Below the pieces are notes generated by a model. That model saw nothing but the letters and a program-made list of their open reading frames with translations. It was not told the origin of the DNA and did no database searches. A program made the position numbers and the translations under genes. Shown here one piece after another: positions 7,209 through 14,706 of a DNA stretch of 15,287 bases (the first letter of the stretch is position 1; every line of letters begins with the position of its first letter). The stretch is from Holosporales bacterium (GTDB taxonomy: Bacteria > Pseudomonadota > Alphaproteobacteria > Paracaedibacterales > UBA11393), in NCBI GenBank assembly GCA_003542655.1, contig DPKF01000052.1, positions 1-15,287 on the forward strand, read 5' to 3'.

Positions 7209-9173
7209 TTATTGTGCGCCTGGCATTACAGGCAAGGTTCCACTCTTTAGAACTTCACTCATTTGTGCATTAATTTTTTTAAACATCACTTCTAGTTCTG
7301 ATGCTGTTGGTAATCCCTTAAGATTTTTATAAGAAATTGCCATTTTAGAACGATTTTGTTCTAAAACTTCCACTGCTTTTTTTGCAACCAAACCAGATTT
7401 AATTTGATCCTTCATTTGTTCAAATGATGGTGGTGTCACAGAACGTTTGTCTTCTAGGCGCATAACGCTAAATTTGCCGTCAGCTAATTTAACAACTTTG
7501 TTTACCAAAGTTCCTTTAACAGATTTTGCTATCACGTCTTGATAATCTTTGGGGAGATAACGTTTTCTAACATAACCAAGCTCACCTTTATTAGCCTTTG
7601 TAGCATCATCAATAGAACTTTCAACAAGTTCATCAAAAGACTTTCCTGCTTTCAACTTTGCTAAAACAGATTTTGCTTCTTCTTCAGTTGCTGTCATAAT
7701 ATGGCGCAGTCTATATTCCATTTCATTCTTATCAGCTAAGTTCTTTTTTATGCGTTCGTAATCTGCTTTAAGATCTGTTTCAGTAATTAATGTTTCTGCA
7801 CGTGCTTTTAAATAAGCATCTTGCATAACCATACGCGATTCTGCCGCTATTTTTTCTTGAACTTTAGGATCTTTTGCAAGGCCAGCTTTTTCTGCTGCAG
7901 AAAATAGAATACGCTCATTGACGACTTTTATTAAGACCAGTTCATACATTTTTTCAAAGGGTAAAATGCGTAGCATTTCAGGAAGCGCATCATAAGCAAC
8001 ACGCAAATCAGCAAGTGTTATTTCTCCACCTTTAAAGGTTCCGCATACAAATTTAGCGTCCATTTTAGAGGCATCAATCGCAGAAGGTGTATCAGTTTCT
8101 AGGGCCTTTTTAAGCTCTTCTTCTGAACGTTCTGGGATGGCTGATCCATCTAATGCAAACAATTTGACATCAGCTTCAGTTTTTATTTTTTTAATAATTT
8201 CCTGAGATAGCTCTGGCATCATCGCCTTTTTAAGTTCAACCTTAATTTCGTCAAATTTTGGAACGGTTAAAGGACGACTTGATAACACACGAAGCACACT
8301 GCTTCCCATTTTACCAAAATTAAGTGGTTCAGATACGACACTACCATCGTCTGTCTTGGTAATTTTTTCAAAAAGTTCAGGCTGCACTTCCATGCGCTTT
8401 AAAAACCCAATTTTACCGCCTGTTTCTTTTGTTTTTTCATCCAGCGTTTTTTCTAAAGCCTTTTCAAATGTAGTTTTACCAGATTCAATATCTTTGATTA
8501 ATTTTTTAGCTTCTGCTTCTGTCTTTAATAAAATATGTGCAATTTCAAACTCTTCCTCGTCTTTAGGAATCATTTTTTTTACATCTTCATATTTTTTCAT
8601 TAAAACATCATCAGATACTTTTTCATCAACTTCTTTTTCTAAAAAAGAAGCTATACAAATAGCGCGCTTACGTTCTTCAACTGCATTCTTTATTTCAGAC
8701 TTTTTATCAAAACCCTCTTTAACGGCATTATGTTCTAAAATAACCATGTCTACAGCTTGGCGGAGTAGTATTGGGTACATTGTTTGAAAAGGGACCTCAC
8801 GCATTTGACGGGGTAACAAATCGGCCGTTTTTTTCACATCAGCAATTGTTATATCTCTGTTGAGATCAGCAATAACAGCAGCAACACTTTTATCTGTATA
8901 TTCTTCTGTCGGTACTGTTGCATCTAATTTTGCTTCTGCTGCGGGTGTGTCTTTAGATGCAACTACGGGCGCATCGTTAGATTCTGTGGCGGTCGTGTCT
9001 TTAGATTCTATGACAGCATCCTCTTTTGTTTCCACAGAAGGAAGCGTAACTTCTGATTTCTTTTCTAAAATTTCAGAACGTTCTGTTGGTTTTCCCATTG
9101 TTAAATAGTATGCGCCACCAAGCCCACCAATAATGGCTGCTCCTAATAAAAGTTTTTTTAAATTATTATCCAT
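7209..9173 (-). CDS. Membrane-anchored double-parvulin PPIase-like chaperone (SurA/PpiD type)
   Basis: The 654-residue protein begins with a short polar N terminus and one uncleaved-looking hydrophobic helix (5-26), so it is probably anchored in the inner membrane facing the periplasm. A low-complexity Ala/Thr/Asp/Glu linker follows (about 40-95). Two homologous halves come next: a SurA-like chain segment (108-200) with parvulin domain (208-300), then a second segment (384-482) with parvulin domain (486-575). The parvulin starts are AHILL and RHIMT, and the cores read GGKIGFL and KGELGYV. In both, the second His of the parvulin dual-His motif (GYHIIKL in active enzymes) is replaced (GSSVLRV; KFSVMRL). 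Binding of unfolded envelope proteins may therefore matter more than prolyl isomerisation (inference). It lies 20 bases downstream of gltX, with an AGGA site eight bases before the ATG, and ends at an intrinsic terminator. Confidence 0.85.
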   Translation of the reverse strand: MDNNLKKLLLGAAIIGGLGGAYYLTMGKPTERSEILEKKSEVTLPSVETKEDAVIESKDTTATESNDAPVVASKDTPAAEAKLDATVPTEEYTDKSVAAVIADLNRDITIADVKKTADLLPRQMREVPFQTMYPILLRQAVDMVILEHNAVKEGFDKKSEIKNAVEERKRAICIASFLEKEVDEKVSDDVLMKKYEDVKKMIPKDEEEFEIAHILLKTEAEAKKLIKDIESGKTTFEKALEKTLDEKTKETGGKIGFLKRMEVQPELFEKITKTDDGSVVSEPLNFGKMGSSVLRVLSSRPLTVPKFDEIKVELKKAMMPELSQEIIKKIKTEADVKLFALDGSAIPERSEEELKKALETDTPSAIDASKMDAKFVCGTFKGGEITLADLRVAYDALPEMLRILPFEKMYELVLIKVVNERILFSAAEKAGLAKDPKVQEKIAAESRMVMQDAYLKARAETLITETDLKADYERIKKNLADKNEMEYRLRHIMTATEEEAKSVLAKLKAGKSFDELVESSIDDATKANKGELGYVRKRYLPKDYQDVIAKSVKGTLVNKVVKLADGKFSVMRLEDKRSVTPPSFEQMKDQIKSGLVAKKAVEVLEQNRSKMAISYKNLKGLPTASELEVMFKKINAQMSEVLKSGTLPVMPGAQ

Positions 9174-9193
9174 GGAGTATATCCTAATAGTTA

Positions 9194-10558
9194 TTATGCA
9201 TGATTCATTGTAAACTGAGATTTCAATCTTGTACAGACCCGATCATATCCCATTAATATAATTATTTTTTTCATCTCGGGGCCGTGATCCATTCCGGTTA
9301 AAGCTTGGCGCAAGGGCATAAAAAGATCTTTGCCTTTTCTACCAGATTCTTCCTTTATTTTTTTTGTCCACTCTCCCCAAGTATTTTCCGTTACAGCATC
9401 TTCGTTTAATAAAGCAAAACTAAGCTTTATGTATTCAGCATCATTGTTTTTACATGGTGTGAAATTTCCATACAAAATATTTTCCCATTTTTTCAAATCT
9501 TCCAAGGTTTCAATATTATCATGCAGTAATTCCCATTCTTTCTCTTTAATTTTTAAGCACCCCAGCTTTTCAATATGAGATTTTACTTGTTCATAGGGCA
9601 TTTTATGAAATAATTTATGATTTAAGATCTTTAAATCTTCTTCATTAAATTTTGGTGTGGTTCTGCTAAAATGATTAAAATCAAACTCGTTGACCAAATC
9701 TTCCAGCTGCAATTTTGGCTCAATCGGTAAAGATGTGCCAAGACGCGCCAAATGAGAATTAATCGCCATAGGATTAATACCTTTTTCACGAAGGCTACGT
9801 AAACTTAAACCCCCAATGCGTTTTGAAAGGGGCTGCCCATCAGCATCCATCAATAATGTCATATGCGCAAATTGAATTGGGAAGGGTTGATTATTATTAA
9901 TTGCTTCTAATAACTGCACTTGCGTTGCTGTGTTTGTGACGTGGTCTTCTCCCCGTACGATGTGTGTAATTTTATAATCAAAATCATCTATGACAGATGT
10001 AATTGTATATAAAAAAGATCCATCTGCCCGAACAAGAACGGGGTCGCTTATGTCAGCTGTATCAAAAGACACGGGTCCTCTGATTAAATCAGTCCACTCT
10101 ATTTTTCCAGGGTTTAGCTTAAAGCGCCAATGAGGACGCCTGCCTTCTGTTTCATAATTGCGAATTTGTTCTTGTGTTAAATGTAATCCTTCACGATCAT
10201 AAACGGGTGGTTTTTTTTTAGATAATAATACTTTTCTTTTATAGTCTAATTCTTCTGGGGTTTCAAAACATGAATATAAACGGCCAGTATCTATTAATGA
10301 ACGAACAACCTCTTGATAGCGATCAAAACGATCAGACTGTTTGAAAAATTCGCCGTGGTTTAATCCAAGCCAGTTTAAATCTTCAATAACTGCATCAGCG
10401 TAACGTTGTTCTGAACGCTCTACATCGGTATCATCTTGGCGTAAGATGAACAGTCCTTTGTTTTGCTTTGCAAACAACCAATTTATGAGTGCCGCCCTTG
10501 CATTACCAATATGAAGATACCCTGTTGGACTGGGGGCAAAACGGACACGAACGGACAT
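9194..10558 (-). CDS. gltX: Glutamyl-tRNA synthetase
   Basis: This class I aminoacyl-tRNA synthetase charges tRNA-Glu with glutamate and, in organisms using GatCAB, often tRNA-Gln as well. The 454 residues begin MSVRVRFAPSPTGYLHIGNARAA-type: the first signature is FAPSPTGYLHIGNA (7-20), with HIGN in place of HIGH. Further motifs are LRQDDTD (39-45), the catalytic-domain segment HIVRGEDHVTNT (199-210), and PLSKRIGG (243-250) in the KMSKS position. The SKR-type KMSKS loop and HIGN are common in one of the two alphaproteobacterial GltX paralogues. The C-terminal anticodon-binding domain is helical. An AAGG site lies nine bases before the ATG. The gene is first in a probable operon with the double-parvulin gene. 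Confidence 0.95.
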   Translation of the reverse strand: MSVRVRFAPSPTGYLHIGNARAALINWLFAKQNKGLFILRQDDTDVERSEQRYADAVIEDLNWLGLNHGEFFKQSDRFDRYQEVVRSLIDTGRLYSCFETPEELDYKRKVLLSKKKPPVYDREGLHLTQEQIRNYETEGRRPHWRFKLNPGKIEWTDLIRGPVSFDTADISDPVLVRADGSFLYTITSVIDDFDYKITHIVRGEDHVTNTATQVQLLEAINNNQPFPIQFAHMTLLMDADGQPLSKRIGGLSLRSLREKGINPMAINSHLARLGTSLPIEPKLQLEDLVNEFDFNHFSRTTPKFNEEDLKILNHKLFHKMPYEQVKSHIEKLGCLKIKEKEWELLHDNIETLEDLKKWENILYGNFTPCKNNDAEYIKLSFALLNEDAVTENTWGEWTKKIKEESGRKGKDLFMPLRQALTGMDHGPEMKKIIILMGYDRVCTRLKSQFTMNHA

Positions 10559-10641
10559 AATGATTACCTTTTAACACTTATATAGTATTAACTTAGCAAA
10601 TTTATAAAGAAAACACATCATTCATTTCGGGTCTATTACTA
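10559..10641. promoter_or_regulatory. Spacer before gltX
   Basis: These 83 AT-rich bases hold the gltX ribosome binding site (AAGG on the minus strand) and presumably its promoter. A TTACT-TAAT-AGTAA hairpin lies just after the permease stop codon, without a T-run, so the permease lacks a clear terminator. Confidence 0.3.
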
Positions 10642-11733
10642 TTAAGTAAAATTTATTTTGTACCAGTTGACCAGTGGTTTAAGCAGTGCGCTAATAACGG
10701 CAGCAAGGGGTAAAGCAAACATGATGCCTAAAAAGCCAAACCAAGAGCCTAGTGCCAATAATGCAAATATTAAAAATGCGGGATGGAGGCCTATACGTTC
10801 GCCAATTAAACGTGGGGTTAAAAAATAACCATCCAGTAGAATAAATGTTCCAAATATAACCATAATGGCAATTAGATGATACATATCAATAAAGTTGCTT
10901 AATGCAATTGTCATTGCCAAGATAAAACCAATGAATACACCTATATAAGGTATGAAGGAAAAAAAACCCGTGATAAAACCTGTAAATAGAGCATGGGGAA
11001 GGTCTATAATCAAGAAAGCTATACTATATAAACAAATTAAGAGTGCGCTTACAATAAGTTGGCCGCGTGCGTAATGCCCTAATTTTTCATCAACATTTTT
11101 TATATTATGGCGAATGATAGGCGCGTATAATTTTGGTAACAAGTTATCTAGTGTAGAGATGATTTTTGGCCATTCAGACAAAGCATAGAACATGATTAAA
11201 GGAATAAGAAAAACCATAGATATAATGTTGGCAATAGCCAGCCCACTGGTTAAACTTTGGGTCAGCATAGAGGCTAAATTTTTGATAATCCACTGAAAAA
11301 TATTACCAAAAGAATTAGCAAACTGTGTTTTTAAATCTAGATTTTTTTTATCACCAGAAAGTTTACTCAGAAAATCCATTAAAGGGTCTAAAACTGTTAA
11401 AAATCGTTCTTGTAAAACTGGATATGATTTTAATATTTTCAAAAATTCATCTTTTAAAAACGGTAAAGCTTCTAATAGCAACAAGCCTAAAAACATCAAA
11501 ACACAAGTAATAACGACACCGGCAGAAATAGAGCGACTGATTCCAACACGTTCTAGTGCATTGACGGGCTTATTAAAGATATAAGCGCCTATTAGACCTG
11601 CAAAAAAAGGAAATGTTATCGCACTAATTTGATAAAATACATAAATTAAAAGTGCTGTAATGCATGCAAGAACAAGCCATAATTTATAAGGATTAGGAGG
11701 GGAGGCGGAGGCTTGTAATAAATCTTTTTGCAT
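10642..11733 (-). CDS. AI-2E family (PerM/YhhT-like) membrane permease
   Basis: The 363-residue polytopic membrane protein has a helical pair near the N terminus, another at about 70-90, a long amphipathic soluble insert (about 92-150), and C-terminal helices. Family signatures are GHYARGQLIVSALL (about 217-230), FSFIPYIGVFIGFILA, the LTPRLIGERIGLHP motif, and the closing GFLGIMFALPLAAVISALL. Members have been proposed as AI-2 or other small-molecule exporters or Na+/H+ antiporters, so the substrate is unknown. Its first 41 bases overlap the 3' end of the phosphatidyltransferase gene, which suggests translational coupling. A pgsA-like gene, this permease and hdaA are commonly adjacent in alphaproteobacteria; here hdaA lies 2.3 kb from the permease start, on the opposite strand. 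Confidence 0.85.
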   Translation of the reverse strand: MQKDLLQASASPPNPYKLWLVLACITALLIYVFYQISAITFPFFAGLIGAYIFNKPVNALERVGISRSISAGVVITCVLMFLGLLLLEALPFLKDEFLKILKSYPVLQERFLTVLDPLMDFLSKLSGDKKNLDLKTQFANSFGNIFQWIIKNLASMLTQSLTSGLAIANIISMVFLIPLIMFYALSEWPKIISTLDNLLPKLYAPIIRHNIKNVDEKLGHYARGQLIVSALLICLYSIAFLIIDLPHALFTGFITGFFSFIPYIGVFIGFILAMTIALSNFIDMYHLIAIMVIFGTFILLDGYFLTPRLIGERIGLHPAFLIFALLALGSWFGFLGIMFALPLAAVISALLKPLVNWYKINFT

Positions 11734-12271
11734 ACTGTAATCCAGATAATATCGTTATCAACAGAGTGCCATATAAAAAGCAATTTGTGAAGAATTCAAC
11801 TGTATTTGATGATAACCCAATATCTTGTATATATTGAAAAACAACAAGCCATCCACTTAAGGCTATCTGTATGACCGTATTTAGTTTACTTAAAAATAGG
11901 GGATATAAAGGTATTGTTTGTTTTGAAACAAGCGCATACATGGCTCCAAGTATGATCAAAATATCCCGACCAAGAATAATGGCAATACACCATAGAGGTA
12001 AGATGGATGCATGACCTAAGGCTAGATAAATAGCCGTCATGAAAATTTTATCAGCCAGTGGATCAAATCGTTCGCCAAATAAAGATTCTTGTTTATATAA
12101 TCTTGCAAAAAAACCATCTAACAAATCAGTAAAACCGCCTAAAAAACATAATATAAATGAGGCCTTCCAGTTGTGGGTGATTATTAAATAGTACATAACG
12201 GGTGCTGCAATTACGCGCAGTAAGGTCATGGCATTCGCTAAAGTTACATATTTTTTGGACTGATTAAACAT
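11693..12271 (-). CDS. pgsA: CDP-alcohol phosphatidyltransferase, probably phosphatidylglycerophosphate synthase
   Basis: This integral membrane enzyme probably transfers phosphatidyl groups from CDP-diacylglycerol to glycerol-3-phosphate, the first step of phosphatidylglycerol synthesis. The complete CDP-alcohol phosphotransferase motif is present: D49-x2-D52-G53-x2-A56-R57-x8-G66-x3-D70-x3-D74, whose acidic residues bind the metal ions. The 192 residues contain about five or six hydrophobic helices, and the N-terminal LANAMTLLRVIAAPV segment is typical of PgsA. An AGGA site lies six bases before the ATG. A second CDP-alcohol substrate cannot be excluded, since PgsA-like paralogues exist in alphaproteobacteria. 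The gene leads a two-gene unit with the AI-2E permease, overlapping it by 41 bases, and is divergent from ctrA. Confidence 0.85.
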   Translation of the reverse strand: MFNQSKKYVTLANAMTLLRVIAAPVMYYLIITHNWKASFILCFLGGFTDLLDGFFARLYKQESLFGERFDPLADKIFMTAIYLALGHASILPLWCIAIILGRDILIILGAMYALVSKQTIPLYPLFLSKLNTVIQIALSGWLVVFQYIQDIGLSSNTVEFFTNCFLYGTLLITILSGLQYAKRFITSLRLPS

Positions 12272-12445
12272 GGTTTCCTGAATAAAGTTGTTTTAATTTA
12301 TATATAGTTTTCCATAGAATAGGCCCATTTTCTTTCAGAAGTAAACTTATTATGCTTTTATTTAATCAATAACTCGAATAAATATAGAATTTTATGAAAA
12401 TTTTATGTATCCTAAAGATAGGGAGTTACAAATGACGGGCGATTT
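12272..12445. promoter_or_regulatory. Divergent pgsA/ctrA promoter region
   Basis: This 174-base AT-rich gap must carry the pgsA and ctrA promoters. TATA-like elements occur on both sides (TATATAG near 12300; TATAGAAT near 12383), but I cannot assign -35/-10 pairs with confidence. I find no full TTAA-N7-TTAA CtrA site and no GANTC methylation site here, so the CtrA and CcrM/GcrA control known for Caulobacter ctrA is not evident in the gap. Confidence 0.4.
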
Positions 12446-12461
12446 ATGCGCATTCTTTTGA
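12432..12461 (+). CDS. Nine-residue leader ORF overlapping the ctrA start
   Basis: GGGAG (12421-12425) lies six bases before an ATG at 12432, the best-placed ribosome binding site upstream of ctrA. The ATG opens a ten-codon frame, MTGDLCAFF-stop, that ends at the TGA at 12459-12461. That is 13 bases inside ctrA, in another frame. The ctrA ATG at 12446 is 20 bases from GGGAG. Ribosomes may translate this mini-ORF first and reinitiate at ctrA, or GGGAG may simply be unrelated. Confidence 0.35.
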   Translation: MTGDLCAFF

Positions 12462-13198
12462 TCGAAGATGATCAGGCAACCGCTAAGAACATTGAAAAAG
12501 CATTAAAATCTGAGGGTTTTATATGTGATGCAACTGATCTTGGCGAAGATGGGTTGGAAATAGGTAAATTATATGAGTATGACCTCATTATACTTGATTT
12601 ATTATTACCGGATATTGATGGTTTTGACGTGCTAAAACGTTTGCGTGCATCACAGGTGCAAACACCTATTCTGGTTCTTTCCGGATTAAATGATACGGAT
12701 GACAAAGTTCGTGGATTTGGTTTTGGTGCTGATGATTATCTAACAAAACCTTTTAGTAAAGCAGAATTATTAGCACGTGTTCATGCTATTGTGAGACGAT
12801 CACGCGGACATTCTGAATCCGTGATAACAACAGGTGATTTGGTTGTTAGTCTTAAAAATCATACTGCAGAGGTTCGCGGCCAACCTTTACCGCTAACGGG
12901 AAAAGAATATTCTATTTTAGAGCTGCTTTCTCTCAGAAAGGGTACAACGCTTACAAAGGAAATGTTTTTAAATCATTTGTATGGTGGAATTGATGAACCT
13001 GAGTTAAAAATTATAGATGTGTTTATTTGCAAATTGAGGCGCAAATTAGCCGAAGCGATGGATGGTGATGATTGTATCGAAACTGTTTGGGGCCGTGGTT
13101 ATGTTTTACGTAACCCGTTGACAGACGAACAAAGACTGGCTCAAGGTTACCCCCCCATGACGAAAGATCTATCATCTCACGCTCAAACACAAGCTTAA
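12446..13198 (+). CDS. ctrA: Cell-cycle response regulator CtrA
   Basis: CtrA is the OmpR/PhoB-family master regulator of alphaproteobacterial cell-cycle, division and envelope genes, and in Caulobacter it silences the replication origin. The 250-residue protein has a receiver domain (1-118) with acidic D8/D9, phospho-acceptor D51 in LIILDLLLPD, S79 and K101. The winged-helix DNA-binding domain (about 125-222) is nearly invariant: GKEYSILELLSLRKGTTLTKEMFLNHLYGG is close to the Caulobacter sequence, as are DEPELKIIDVFICKLRRKL and ETVWGRGYVL. The MRILLIEDD start is fixed by homology. The C terminus ends TQA rather than the double alanine of the Caulobacter ClpXP degron. The stop codon overlaps that of ccmB. 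A nine-codon ORF overlaps its start. Confidence 0.95.
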   Translation: MRILLIEDDQATAKNIEKALKSEGFICDATDLGEDGLEIGKLYEYDLIILDLLLPDIDGFDVLKRLRASQVQTPILVLSGLNDTDDKVRGFGFGADDYLTKPFSKAELLARVHAIVRRSRGHSESVITTGDLVVSLKNHTAEVRGQPLPLTGKEYSILELLSLRKGTTLTKEMFLNHLYGGIDEPELKIIDVFICKLRRKLAEAMDGDDCIETVWGRGYVLRNPLTDEQRLAQGYPPMTKDLSSHAQTQA

Positions 13199-13812
13199 AA
13201 CAAGTTTTTTGTTGTAGAGTTACTTAATATAAGGCTTAACGAAACGCTCATAAGCGTCATGCCAAATGATAGCATAAGGGGGAATTTATATTCTCCCGTT
13301 TCTATGCCAGATATAAGCCATAAAAAAGATGGTATGGCTAACGGTAATAATAATATACCAATATATGCTTTAGATTTATATGAAAGACCCATTAAACATC
13401 CGAAACTTATAAAGGTTATGGATAAAAAGAACAGACCGAGCGCAACATAAAAAACGTCTTCAATAGGGTAATCTAATAAAAGAACACCACAGACCAAAAT
13501 GACAAACGGCACTGCCAAAAAAAGTGAGAAACATATAATTTTACACCCTAGATAGCTTAGGCTGCTTGCACCATTCCCTAACCAATTTTCAATAATACCA
13601 TCTTTAAGGTCGCTTTGAATACTGGAGACTACTTCTTGGACTAATAATATGGCGGGCAATAGATATAAAAATGAAACAACAATGCTAAAATCTAGGGTTT
13701 TATGAGAATTTTCAAGGCAAAAAAGAAAAATAACAATCATTGATAGCAATGGCATTGTTAAAAAGGATGAACGCATAGTGTGGAATGATAATTTTAAAAA
13801 ATGAGTGTGCAT
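13195..13812 (-). CDS. ccmB: Heme exporter CcmB-like membrane protein
   Basis: CcmB is the membrane subunit of the CcmABCD transporter for cytochrome c maturation (system I), releasing heme from CcmC to the CcmE chaperone. The 205 residues hold about six hydrophobic helices. Family-like features are the segment SDLKDGIIENWLGNG (67-81; CcmB has DxxDGxxExLLLSG), the following K91 with a hydrophobic run ending VP, and LLLPLAIPSFLW (154-165; CcmB has LPLxxPVLIF). The start at 13812 aligns with known CcmB N termini; the frame is open to an ATG at 13896 but the extra 28 residues are polar and unlike the family. No other ccm gene is adjacent. Sequence conservation is modest, so another ABC-2-like permease remains possible. 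Confidence 0.7.
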   Translation of the reverse strand: MHTHFLKLSFHTMRSSFLTMPLLSMIVIFLFCLENSHKTLDFSIVVSFLYLLPAILLVQEVVSSIQSDLKDGIIENWLGNGASSLSYLGCKIICFSLFLAVPFVILVCGVLLLDYPIEDVFYVALGLFFLSITFISFGCLMGLSYKSKAYIGILLLPLAIPSFLWLISGIETGEYKFPLMLSFGMTLMSVSLSLILSNSTTKNLF

Positions 13813-13878
13813 CTTGTTAATGGTTCCGTAACTTTTGTATGATATAGTGTAATCTGAAAGTACATAATAATTTGAAAA
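13813..13878. promoter_or_regulatory. Divergent spacer between ccmB and the small membrane ORF
   Basis: These 66 bases separate two divergent starts. A GGAACC element nine bases before the ccmB ATG may be its ribosome binding site. TATGATATAGTGTAAT (near 13838-13853) resembles a -10 element for the rightward genes. Confidence 0.3.
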
Positions 13879-14037
13879 ATGTCTAATTCTTATCATAAGA
13901 TCAAAGTAAACACTAGAAAAATTGCTAATAAAAATACAGTGCCTGTATCTGTTTGGTTAAAGCGATTCTTAAAAATTGGTATTGGTGTCGCTATTTTTGT
14001 TGGGATTGTCTTTTTTTTCACAAGTAATTACTTTTAA
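13879..14037 (+). CDS. Small basic single-helix membrane protein upstream of hdaA
   Basis: The frame encodes 52 residues. The N-terminal 32 are hydrophilic and basic (HKIKVNTRKIANK, WLKRFLK). One hydrophobic helix follows (33-47, IGIGVAIFVGIVFFF), then a short TSNYF tail. The positive-inside rule gives a cytoplasmic N terminus. The stop TAA (14035-14037) is followed by a single AAG codon and then the hdaA ATG, all in the same frame. hdaA itself has no good ribosome binding site, which suggests translational coupling. The upstream ribosome binding site of this ORF (GAAAA) is also weak. I recognise no family. Support comes from the coherent membrane-protein composition and the tight spacing. 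Confidence 0.5.
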   Translation: MSNSYHKIKVNTRKIANKNTVPVSVWLKRFLKIGIGVAIFVGIVFFFTSNYF

Positions 14038-14040
14038 AAG

Positions 14041-14703
14041 ATGACCTTTAAAGAAAGACGATTATTCGCCCCTAAGTTGCCAGCGTATCATGAGCGCATT
14101 TTCATTCAAGGACCATCAAATCAACTGGCTTATAACTGGTTAGAAAAATGGCCACAAGAACTGGAAATTTTTTCTACATATTTATCAGGGGAAAAAGGGT
14201 CTGGCAAAAAACATTTAAGTCATATATGGGGTCATAAACATAACGCTTCTTATGTTTATGCACATGAATTGGATCCAGAAAGATTTGTAGAATCTGACAA
14301 GTATATTGTCATCCATCTTGAAAAACAGATAACACCAGTGTGTGAAAAAAATTTATTTCATGCGTTTAACTTTTATAAAGCGAATAAGGCCCATGTTTTA
14401 TTTACATGCGAACAAACACCAAATAGCTTAAATTTAACACTAGAAGATCTAAAATCACGCTTTGCAACGTGCAATTTTATAAACTTAGATAAACCAGATG
14501 AAAAAACGCTTCATCAACTCTACACTTTATCCTTTAAACACAAAGGAATTCAGGTAAATAAAGAAGTTATTGATTTTTTACTTATGCGTTTAGACCGTAG
14601 TTTTAGTACGCTGCATAACATTGTTATGACATTAGAACAGACGTCATGCAGTGATAATCGATCGATAAGCATTCCTTTTGTTAAAAGTGTCTTAAATTTA
14701 TAA
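14041..14703 (+). CDS. hdaA: HdaA-like DnaA-homologous regulator of replication initiation
   Basis: HdaA is an AAA+ relative of the DnaA ATPase domain. With the DNA polymerase sliding clamp it promotes hydrolysis of DnaA-ATP and so limits re-initiation. The 220 residues fit the family length. Recognisable parts are FIQGPSNQLAYNWLEKWP (21-38), Walker A-like GEKGSGKK (50-57), TCEQTPNSL (122-130), box VII LKSRFA (137-142) with the candidate arginine finger R140, and sensor II LDRSFSTLHNIV (184-195). Several sites deviate. The Walker A threonine is lysine (K57), Walker B reads YIVIHLEK with no aspartate, and the N terminus (RRLFAPKLP) lacks the glutamine of the usual QLPLDLP clamp-binding motif. 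Identity as an Hda/HdaA homologue is fairly secure; retained biochemical function is not. The next gene is convergent, three bases away. Confidence 0.85.
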   Translation: MTFKERRLFAPKLPAYHERIFIQGPSNQLAYNWLEKWPQELEIFSTYLSGEKGSGKKHLSHIWGHKHNASYVYAHELDPERFVESDKYIVIHLEKQITPVCEKNLFHAFNFYKANKAHVLFTCEQTPNSLNLTLEDLKSRFATCNFINLDKPDEKTLHQLYTLSFKHKGIQVNKEVIDFLLMRLDRSFSTLHNIVMTLEQTSCSDNRSISIPFVKSVLNL

Positions 14704-14706
14704 AAA

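Noticed and set aside
8356..8787. 143-residue plus-strand open frame
   Set aside because: It is antisense to the double-parvulin gene. Its serine/phenylalanine-rich composition mirrors the lysine/glutamate codons of the real gene.
13813..13896. 28-codon N-terminal extension of ccmB to the ATG at 13896
   Set aside because: The extension is polar and unlike CcmB N termini, and it would overlap the start of the divergent small membrane ORF.
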